22,266 bases of DNA from an uncultured Bacteroidales bacterium. Its GTDB lineage: Bacteria; Bacteroidota; Bacteroidia; Bacteroidales; Muribaculaceae. The DNA lies in assembly GCA_900544535.1 (NCBI GenBank), contig UQVH01000031.1, forward strand, positions 1-22,266, written 5' to 3'. Below the pieces are notes generated by a model, which saw only the letters and a program-made list of their open reading frames with translations, made no database searches and was not told the DNA's origin. Positions within the stretch are counted from its first letter, which is position 1. Every line of letters starts with the position of its first letter. The position numbers and the translations under genes are program-made. Below are positions 16,425 to 22,266 of this stretch, in pieces.

Positions 16425-16583
16425 GTTAAAAACGCTAAAATTGTGCCACGCTGCCTTTCCGTCATCACGTCATATTTTGTGATATGAAAAAGCAGAAAAG
16501 CACCCGTGTCGGGGCTTGTTGCCTCCGCACGGGTGCCGGAAAAAGTCAGGTTAAATTATTAGAGGTTGTTTTTAAACACCCCC
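16425..16583 (-). terminator. Terminator of the secreted-protein cassette, in an otherwise empty gap
   Basis: On the - strand, after the stop of the cohesin-like gene, a 9-bp perfect stem (gcacccgtg 16500-16508 with cacgggtgc 16528-16536) is followed by the T-rich run TTTTCTGCTTTTT (16499 down to 16487). That is a good intrinsic terminator. The rest of the 16271-16583 gap holds the lysS promoter described separately and a short imperfect palindrome catat/atatg (16471-16486). No gene was seen. Confidence 0.85.
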
Positions 16584-17270
16584 TTATTTTAGCAAATATT
16601 TGCGACCTTTGCTTACCACAATTATGTCATGAACGCGACGCGGGTCAACCTTGCGGCCAAGCAGATCGTAGCAGTCATCGGGGTCGAGAGCATCCGCTTC
16701 GACGGTCTCGATTCCGGTTGTCGGTTTGGTGACATTAATGGTGTAGTAGATAGGCTGGACAGGAACTTTCGCATTGCCGTCCTTGTGGACGAACTTTACT
16801 TCATGCAGCTCAACCTGATGATCACCTGCTGCAAGAGTGGGTTCTACGATGAGACCGACGGCGAAAAGCAGGTCCAGAGGGTTGCCTTCTTCATCATCTT
16901 TGAAGAAGTCGCCGTTGACACTTGAATCGCAGAATATGCGCAGTTCAATTGCGTTTGGCATGTTGCAGGCTATGGAGTGGGTGGATGAAGCTCGCTCGGA
17001 GAGGAAGATGTCGTTGACAGTCTCGCGTCCGACCTTTACCTTGTTGATCCTGAAGCCTTCCGGGAGATCAAAAATCATGTTGAACGCGGTGTAGTCGAGA
17101 TCATTGTCATCGTGCTGATAAACTTTCAGATAGTTGACCGTGCTGCCGTCAGCTACGATTGGATCAGGGAATTCGGCCCACACACGCAGCTGGTCGGTCT
17201 CGATGGTCTCGTAAGCCATCAGGTTGAGCGAGCAGAGTAAAACGGAGAATAAAATAAGCAGTTTTTTCAT
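16584..17270 (-). CDS. Secreted cohesin-like beta-sandwich protein
   Basis: A 228-residue exported protein of no named family that I recognise. It has a signal peptide (MKKLLILFSVLLCSLNLMA, cut before YETIE). A single beta-sandwich domain follows (about 25-180) whose pattern resembles cohesin-like domains: a disordered-strand-rich start, AFNMIFDLPEGFRINKVKVG (62-81), a loop with LRIFCDSSVNGDFF, then a hydrophobic LLFAVGLIVEP and a closing AAGDHQVELHEVKFV. The last 40 residues (YDLLGRKVDPRR to KGRKYLLK) form a short beta unit like the C-terminal tails common on secreted Bacteroidetes proteins. Its ATG overlaps the stop of the preceding dockerin-bearing gene by 4 bases, so the two are coupled. 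Cohesin identity is an inference from pattern and context. Confidence 0.65.
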   Translation of the reverse strand: MKKLLILFSVLLCSLNLMAYETIETDQLRVWAEFPDPIVADGSTVNYLKVYQHDDNDLDYTAFNMIFDLPEGFRINKVKVGRETVNDIFLSERASSTHSIACNMPNAIELRIFCDSSVNGDFFKDDEEGNPLDLLFAVGLIVEPTLAAGDHQVELHEVKFVHKDGNAKVPVQPIYYTINVTKPTTGIETVEADALDPDDCYDLLGRKVDPRRVHDIIVVSKGRKYLLK

Positions 17271-20200
17271 TTCTTTTTACGCATTGTTTTTTTATTTAAT
17301 GTAGTTGAGTCGAGGAACAGATTGCGCACCACGATAGCGTCCTGTGCGTCAATCTTGCCGTCGGCTGTGAGTTCGGCATTGACCTTGTTGATGGCCTCGG
17401 TCACGCCGGTGAAGAAGTTGCGGATCACCACGGCATCGCCTGCATCGACTTTGCCGTTTTCGTCGGCGTCTCCGGCGATTCCGCTTATCGCAGACTCACT
17501 TCCGCGGTTTCCTGCGCGGTCAACGGCTACTACAGCAAAGCTTGTGGCAGGCAGTTCGGTTGCCGATTCATAGACAATGGTCTCGCTTTCGCTCATACTG
17601 CGCACGAGGATCCACGACGATTCTCCGGAAGCGCGGGCATAGAGGTCGTAATACCAGATGCCGGAGCCTGCATCTTCACCTTTGACGTTGACAGTGTAGC
17701 TCAGTCTGTCATCAGCAGCCTCGGCAGAGACTATTTCGGCTTCTGGTGCTGTGATGTCGATGGTATTTACGCAAACCGGAGTGGCGATAGGTTCATTGTC
17801 GTCAAACACAATTACGGCGCTGTTGCTGATGGAGGTGCCGTCGGCAAGATTTTCCTTGAGACCGATGGTATAGGAAAGATAGCCGGTGCCTCGGCCTGAG
17901 TCGTCGTTGACAGGCAGAATGCCGTCTTCGAAGTAGCGGGTCGGTTCCATGGTCATTGGATCGAGGGTGAGCAATTGCCATACGGCTTTGCCCGTAGCGG
18001 TCTCATAGTCGAAAGTGAGTTCGGCTATGGCATTGATTTCGGGACGCATGTCGAGGGTGCGGACAAAGTGATGCTCGGCAGGAAGGTCGAGTTCTTTCTT
18101 CCCGATAATCATCTTTGTGGGGCAGAATGATGCGAGATCAAAATAATCGCCGGAAATGTTGTTTTCAACTCTTATTTCCGTAGCGGCAGCGTTGGCAATC
18201 TCCGGATCATTCTCAAACTCGATGGTGTAGGGAAGCGTGGTGACACCCAGTCCTATGTGCGAGTCGCCCGACGGAGCTGTATAGCCGTGTATCTCATTGG
18301 GGTCGCCTGATTGTTTGCTGTCGATGGTATGAACGGGCGGATAGGCTTCTGAAAAAGCGGCATGCCATCTTTGGCGAGCCTTGATGAGACCCGATATGAA
18401 ATCGGGGAGTCCGTCAATGCCCGAAAGACTCTTAAATGCTTCACGCAGGTCATCGGACACTAATAACATTTCGCGGGCCATATTTTCCTTCTCGTCAAAA
18501 CCGATCTGTTTATACATTTCCTCGTCTAACATCTGCTTGTACATGTCGAGTTCGTAGAGCTTATGGTTGAGGATATACCTTCCTGCCTCTTCACCGGTCA
18601 GGCAGGCATAGCGGCCCACCATGATTGCGACATCGGCTGCACTCTGCGGATCGCTGAAATCCATGCCGAGGATGGTTTGGCCGTCCTGGTGCAGAATGTC
18701 GGCTATTTCGCCGAGTGACAGATAGTTGCCTCCACGTGGTGCCGAGGATGGTGTGTAGCCGGATTGCTGCATATGTTGTGCCTCATGGCTCCAGGGTACC
18801 CCCGTCCATGCCTGCATGTTGACATATTCGTGAGCCGGAGTTGTAAGGCCAATCTCGAATGTACGGCTTTCCGATGGCGCCATATAGTTGATATATGTAG
18901 GCGTATAAGTACCGGGATGACCTGAACCGAGCAGATTGTCTGTGTGGATAGTCGGTTGGATAGGAGTACCGTCAGGGTCGGGCAGGAACCCGAAGTTGAG
19001 ACCTTCAACATAAGAATTGTCGTTTTCTGAATCGGTGAAAGCAAAGTTGAGCGGTACACCCCACACTCCGTCATTGCCGGTGTTGGTGACTGTGACATAA
19101 ACCTTATAGGGAGTTCCTGCCACCCGCGAGGGACTGACGCTAACTGTGATGTCGCCTGTGCGTCGATCTTCAATCCTTAGCGTGGTTGGACAGATGATGG
19201 TAACATCTCTGCCTTCGTCGTCAAACACTGCTTCGAGGTGGTAATCGCCGTTGGGGAGAGGCGTCTGTTCAAGATCAAACAGCGCTCGGAGCGTGTAGTT
19301 GTTGAGCGCAGCCGTGTTGGCCGGTGCGAGTTCTGCACTCGCTCCTTTGATCTTGATGCTCTTGAGATTGTTGAAGCCGTTGCCCCTGATAGTCATAACA
19401 AGCGGATCGCGGTTTGAACTGCATTCCGGCGTATGGCCCAGCAGAGCATGTTTTTCGATAAATTCAAAATAGAGATTTCTGTCACCAGTGCCTCCGGTGA
19501 AGTCATGGACGGTAATATAATGAGTGCCGTTCTCTTGCAGCGTTATTCCGCGGGCGCTCATCACATCGGCGCCCGAAGCGCTAATCAAAGTAGTGGCGTC
19601 TGGTCCATAAACCTCATACGAAGCGGCACGGTCAAGATGCAGACTGATGGAGTCACCGGCTTCGGCCTCGATCCTGAACCACTTCATCCCGTTTTTGCCC
19701 GGATCGGCTATCTTGGTGGTGCTGTTGAGGTTGAGTGTGCCCCAGTCGCTGATCTCATATCTTACACGTTGGTCGGTATAATCCTTCTCTCCGATAGTCG
19801 TGCGCCCTTCGGCATCGAATGTGGTGAAGTTAAAAGTGTTGCGGGCCATGACAGTCGGCTCCCCTTTCTCAATGGAGAAACTGTGGCGTGAGCTGATGAA
19901 GGGCATCTCCTTAACATCTATAAGCTCGATGAGTTTGAACGGATTCGCAACCTTGTCTAAAGTGACTGTCACGGCGTCGCTCTCTTCTTCATTGAGCCAG
20001 TAGCGGTAACTTTTGACACCTTCGCCACCCTGCGGGATTTTTATGAACCAGGCCTTGAAAGGAGTGGTGGATTGGCCATATTTGTTGGCAAGGAAAACTG
20101 ATATCGAGTGTATGCCCGATGTGAGGGTCGAGGCGTCGATGTCGAGACTATATGTGTTCTGTGCCATATTAGCTGACACGCTCCCCATAAGCATGTTGTC

Positions 20201-20701
20201 AATGGTATAGAAACCGTGCATCGACGACATTTCCAAAGTAGATGCCACACGCAGAAACATTGCCTCGCGATAGCCGGTAGGAGTTCCGGAAGGAGTGACA
20301 GCAAGAGCACCGAAAGTATGGATTCCGAGCGGAAGAGCACTCATGTCGAGGTTAAGGGCACAATTACCGTCCGGACCTACCGTTGAGGTGACTGTCCCTG
20401 ACGGAACGCCGTCAATATATGTGACGGTGGTGAGGTCTTGTCCGGGCGTGAGGGTTACATTTTTAATAAACCAGGCCGAGGAGACCGACGAGAGTCCGTT
20501 TTCATTCTCCACGTAGGCATGGAGTGTGTGAAAACCCTCGGAGAGACCGTCGGTAGGGATGTCGAAACTGCCGCTTGTAAACGGGATGCGCTCCTCCGAA
20601 CGGTCAAACCAATATTGACCTGACAGAGTCTGGCAATCGGCAGTCTGCTGACTCCCCGCCACGGCCAATAAACCGAGCAGAGTCAGTGATAACTTATTCA
20701 T
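17267..20701 (-). CDS. Large secreted multidomain protein with C-terminal dockerin
   Basis: An 1144-residue secreted protein with a signal peptide (1-23). Four tandem degenerate repeats (about 27-90, 92-152, 162-224, 232-300) share YWFD or a similar opening, a central L..GIHT/S and a closing AWFIK. Then come a PPC-like beta domain (310-417), an IPT/TIG-like unit with MTIRGNGFN (436-444), a CARDB-like segment VYVTVTNTGNDG (534-545), a helical stretch (about 660-790), a beta domain with YTIEFENDPEIANAAATEIRV and ISNSAVIVFDDNEPI of the type seen in large surface proteins (about 820-985), an Ig/FN3-like unit (985-1070), and two dockerin type I calcium loops: GDADENGKVDAGD (1077-1089) and a degenerate ELTADGKIDAQD. 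No catalytic domain is apparent. A role in binding or surface scaffolding is inferred. Confidence 0.8.
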   Translation of the reverse strand: MNKLSLTLLGLLAVAGSQQTADCQTLSGQYWFDRSEERIPFTSGSFDIPTDGLSEGFHTLHAYVENENGLSSVSSAWFIKNVTLTPGQDLTTVTYIDGVPSGTVTSTVGPDGNCALNLDMSALPLGIHTFGALAVTPSGTPTGYREAMFLRVASTLEMSSMHGFYTIDNMLMGSVSANMAQNTYSLDIDASTLTSGIHSISVFLANKYGQSTTPFKAWFIKIPQGGEGVKSYRYWLNEEESDAVTVTLDKVANPFKLIELIDVKEMPFISSRHSFSIEKGEPTVMARNTFNFTTFDAEGRTTIGEKDYTDQRVRYEISDWGTLNLNSTTKIADPGKNGMKWFRIEAEAGDSISLHLDRAASYEVYGPDATTLISASGADVMSARGITLQENGTHYITVHDFTGGTGDRNLYFEFIEKHALLGHTPECSSNRDPLVMTIRGNGFNNLKSIKIKGASAELAPANTAALNNYTLRALFDLEQTPLPNGDYHLEAVFDDEGRDVTIICPTTLRIEDRRTGDITVSVSPSRVAGTPYKVYVTVTNTGNDGVWGVPLNFAFTDSENDNSYVEGLNFGFLPDPDGTPIQPTIHTDNLLGSGHPGTYTPTYINYMAPSESRTFEIGLTTPAHEYVNMQAWTGVPWSHEAQHMQQSGYTPSSAPRGGNYLSLGEIADILHQDGQTILGMDFSDPQSAADVAIMVGRYACLTGEEAGRYILNHKLYELDMYKQMLDEEMYKQIGFDEKENMAREMLLVSDDLREAFKSLSGIDGLPDFISGLIKARQRWHAAFSEAYPPVHTIDSKQSGDPNEIHGYTAPSGDSHIGLGVTTLPYTIEFENDPEIANAAATEIRVENNISGDYFDLASFCPTKMIIGKKELDLPAEHHFVRTLDMRPEINAIAELTFDYETATGKAVWQLLTLDPMTMEPTRYFEDGILPVNDDSGRGTGYLSYTIGLKENLADGTSISNSAVIVFDDNEPIATPVCVNTIDITAPEAEIVSAEAADDRLSYTVNVKGEDAGSGIWYYDLYARASGESSWILVRSMSESETIVYESATELPATSFAVVAVDRAGNRGSESAISGIAGDADENGKVDAGDAVVIRNFFTGVTEAINKVNAELTADGKIDAQDAIVVRNLFLDSTTLNKKTMRKKK

Positions 20702-20717
20702 AGCGAGTCAGCTTATG

Positions 20718-21683
20718 TTATTCGGCTTTCACTTCTATATCAACTGACAGTTTGCCGTCGGCTGTTGTTTTGGATGAAACGTTGAACTTTGAGATCTGCG
20801 GATTGGTGGTGGTGGGATCATAGGGAAGCGATCCGCCGTAGATGCCAATTTCCTTGCCGTCATTGCCAAGCCACTCCGAAGCATATTCTGATTTCAGAAT
20901 ATAGTTACTGTTTTCGAAGGGGTCGAAATTCCCTTTAATGTAGAATTTACAGTTGATATTCGGGATATTAAGGTTTTTAGTTCCATTGGTCATGAATATA
21001 CAATTGATAAATCTGGAGTTACTACTATCTGCGTTATAATCAGCCATATCTCTTAAACTTATATAGGAATTTGTGCAAGTAATACCACCTATACTATAAA
21101 GATTAAAAGGATAGATGATGCAATTATTTATTTCAATCGTAGAACTTGAAGTCGAAGTATAATCAGTAACTACACTGTTGCTAAAAACTACATTGTTATT
21201 ACCGGATGACTTAAACGTACTTATATGACATTGTAGAATTCGAACATTATTAAAGTCTCCTTCATTTGCGCAGATATTAGTAGTCTGAGTCACAAACTTA
21301 CATTTCAGGAACGTCGCGTTAGATAATTTGTAGCATTTTAGACTTTCTGAATAGATACCCTCGATAGTAAATGGCTGCTCAAGACTGCTTTCTGAATCCT
21401 TGATCTCAAAATTCCCGGAAAGTATAGTCGGATTTTTATCAAGTTCGCAACCGGCGCCGCGTATGGTTATACGCTTTGCGATGTCGGTGGCGTTGAATGT
21501 TCCTGCTGAGAGAGTGATAATGTCGCCATCGACTGCTGCGTTGTAGGCGTCTTTGAGTGCATTGGCCGAATAGTAGGTGGAGATGTTACCATCGTGTACG
21601 AGTGTGGCTACCAACGATGACTGGGCCAGTGTGGGAAGGGCGGTGACGGCAAGAAGCGTCAGCATGAAAAACAGCTTTTTCAT
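20718..21683 (-). CDS. Secreted right-handed beta-helix protein
   Basis: A 321-residue exported protein with a signal peptide (MKKLFFMLTLLAVTALPTLA, cut before QSSLV). The first third carries the entry motif typical of bacterial beta-helix proteins: ALKDAYNAAVDGDIITLSAGTF and then IAKRITIRGAG. The middle reads as short repeating strands with Asn/Ser/Cys ladders (NNVRILQCHI, NVVFSNSVV, TIEINNCIIY, RFINCIF), as in a parallel beta-helix. The end, ISKFNVSSKTTADGKLSVDIEVKAE, is a separate short beta unit. No pectate-lyase or other catalytic residues were identified. ATG 21683 starts the signal peptide; the frame stays open upstream to an ATG at 22124, but that part does not look like protein. The next gene begins 16 bases after its stop. 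Its middle is noticeably AT-rich. Confidence 0.75.
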   Translation of the reverse strand: MKKLFFMLTLLAVTALPTLAQSSLVATLVHDGNISTYYSANALKDAYNAAVDGDIITLSAGTFNATDIAKRITIRGAGCELDKNPTILSGNFEIKDSESSLEQPFTIEGIYSESLKCYKLSNATFLKCKFVTQTTNICANEGDFNNVRILQCHISTFKSSGNNNVVFSNSVVTDYTSTSSSTIEINNCIIYPFNLYSIGGITCTNSYISLRDMADYNADSSNSRFINCIFMTNGTKNLNIPNINCKFYIKGNFDPFENSNYILKSEYASEWLGNDGKEIGIYGGSLPYDPTTTNPQISKFNVSSKTTADGKLSVDIEVKAE

Positions 21684-22153
21684 AGGTAAAAATGGATAAT
21701 GTAAAAGTGTGTTCCTCCGACTCCCTGTGGTGCACTGTGTTTGAAATAGGTTGATTATCAGGTGCCTATGAAAGAAAAAGCGTGGAGTCTGTACCATTGC
21801 TTGTACCACCATTACAGGCTCTCGCATTGCCTCCCAGGACAGTACAAGCAACGCAGAGCCCACGCCGATATGACAATCAGCCGGGCTGTCTGAATGAAAG
21901 AACGCCCGGATAGATATATGACATATCCGTGAGCGTCTATCGTTGCAATGTCTGGACCTGGGGTAGAATTTGCGAGATTCGTAATGGTCAGAACAAAGCG
22001 TTTGATAAACGCCTTTTCCAAAAATGTAGTTGAAACCGTGACGGTTTCCTGTACACCCCTCGCCCCGACCGTTTACCGCAAGATTTATATAAACCGGGAG
22101 TGGACTCTCGGCCTTACGCCTCATGCGGTAACCTCATCGGCGTGGAGGGAATA
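21684..22153 (-). ncRNA. Long structured 5' leader RNA of the secreted cassette
   Basis: Between a strong promoter (22159-22190) and the ATG at 21683 lie about 470 transcribed bases with no convincing gene. Perfect or near-perfect stems read along it: tgcggtaa 22124-22131 with ttaccgca 22073-22080; a 7-bp hairpin gaaaccg/cggtttc at 22032-22048; a 9-bp stem with one G-U pair at 21995-22015; a stem acgccc-ggata with tatcc-gt-gagcgt at 21902-21936; and ggctct-c-gcattgc with gcaacgc-agagcc at 21817-21860. A 10-bp alternative pairing (21797-21806 with 21842-21851) competes with the last. No known riboswitch consensus was recognised. A structured regulatory leader, or a separate small RNA, is inferred. 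Confidence 0.6.
21771..21865 (-). terminator. Possible attenuator-type terminator in the leader
   Basis: In leader orientation, gcgtgg (complement of 21865-21860) pairs with ccacgc (complement of 21785-21780) around two inner hairpins, and is directly followed by TTTTTCTTTC (21779 down to 21770). A closing stem followed by a U-rich run is terminator-like, though the outer stem is only 6 bp and encloses a branched loop. Read-through would be needed to reach the coding genes. Confidence 0.4.
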
Positions 22154-22158
22154 CCGTG

Positions 22159-22201
22159 CAAAGGTATGCAAATAATTTTATATCGACAAATAGCATTTGT
22201 C
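22159..22201 (-). promoter_or_regulatory. Cassette promoter with palindrome over the -33 box
   Basis: On the - strand, TTTG (22190 down to 22187), 20 bases, then TACCTTTG (22166 down to 22159) is an almost ideal Bacteroidetes promoter (-33 TTTG, -7 TAnnTTTG). A perfect inverted repeat, gacaaat-agc-atttgtc (22185-22201), sits exactly on the -33 box, where a bound repressor or activator could control initiation. Transcription should start near 22153. Confidence 0.8.
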
Positions 22202-22266
22202 ACTTTCCAAAATTATTACTGTCCGCTAAACTTTAGAGGGCGATTGAAAAAATAGGACCGATTCCA
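22202..22266. other. Window end with no recognised gene
   Basis: The last 65 bases hold no start or complete gene that can be supported. A - strand frame is open from the window edge to a stop near 22216, so the 3' end of a gene or of an insertion sequence cannot be ruled out, but there is too little to judge. Confidence 0.4.

Noticed and set aside
21711..21720. GGAGG Shine-Dalgarno site in the leader
   Set aside because: No start codon lies 5-10 bases downstream; the next ATG is about 30 bases away, so it does not define a gene.
21797..21851. Invertible-DNA or transposon-end reading of the 10-bp inverted repeat
   Set aside because: The arms are short and only 35 bases apart, too close for known site-specific inversion; competing RNA helices explain them better.
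22202..22266. End of an insertion sequence at the right edge
   Set aside because: The - strand frame open from the edge to a stop near 22216 and the string gtccgctaaac caught attention, but only one end is visible and no transposase motif can be read.

Overview
The window looks like a chromosomal segment from a gut-type Bacteroidales bacterium, most plausibly Muribaculaceae; the family is an inference. The evidence is a SusC/SusD outer-membrane pair, a surface-lipoprotein signal on SusD, several promoters with the Bacteroidetes -7 motif TAnnTTTG in place of a sigma70 -10 box, scarce Shine-Dalgarno sites, and the order lysS-gpsA-pgi, which I recall from Bacteroides.

Layout. (1) 14-4660, + strand: a SusC/RagA TonB-dependent transporter and SusD/RagB lipoprotein, closed by a strong terminator, with no glycan enzyme in view. 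(2) 4651-6905, - strand: an operon metX - EamA transporter - YgbA-like Cys-rich protein, whose promoter is bracketed by two nested perfect inverted repeats. (3) 7001-8940, - strand: fabD and a DUF2156-type acyltransferase-fold gene. (4) 9119-12084, + strand: a tightly packed operon tatA-tatC-mtnN-luxS-AlbA_2 protein, with overlapping stops and starts at three of four junctions and a bidirectional terminator. (5) 12112-16270, - strand: lysS-gpsA-pgi. (6) 16487-22201, - strand: an accessory cassette of three secreted-protein genes, namely a beta-helix protein, an 1144-residue multidomain protein ending in a dockerin, and a cohesin-like small protein. They are close-packed or overlapping, end in an intrinsic terminator, and are driven by a near-ideal Bacteroidetes promoter through an unusually long (about 470 nt), highly structured 5' leader.

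How the genes relate. MtnN and LuxS together detoxify S-adenosylhomocysteine and return homocysteine to the methyl cycle, giving AI-2 precursor; MetX, on the other side of fabD, feeds de novo methionine synthesis. TatA/TatC form a minimal folded-protein export system. LysS, GpsA and Pgi are core translation, lipid and glycolysis enzymes.

The best candidates for something new are the long leader of the secreted cassette (several hairpins, a competing 10-bp pairing, and a stem followed by a U-rich run that looks like an attenuator), the operator-like palindrome over its -33 box, the possible cohesin/dockerin pairing encoded in the same operon, and the nested inverted repeats around the metX promoter. 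No tRNA, rRNA, CRISPR array or complete insertion sequence was recognised.
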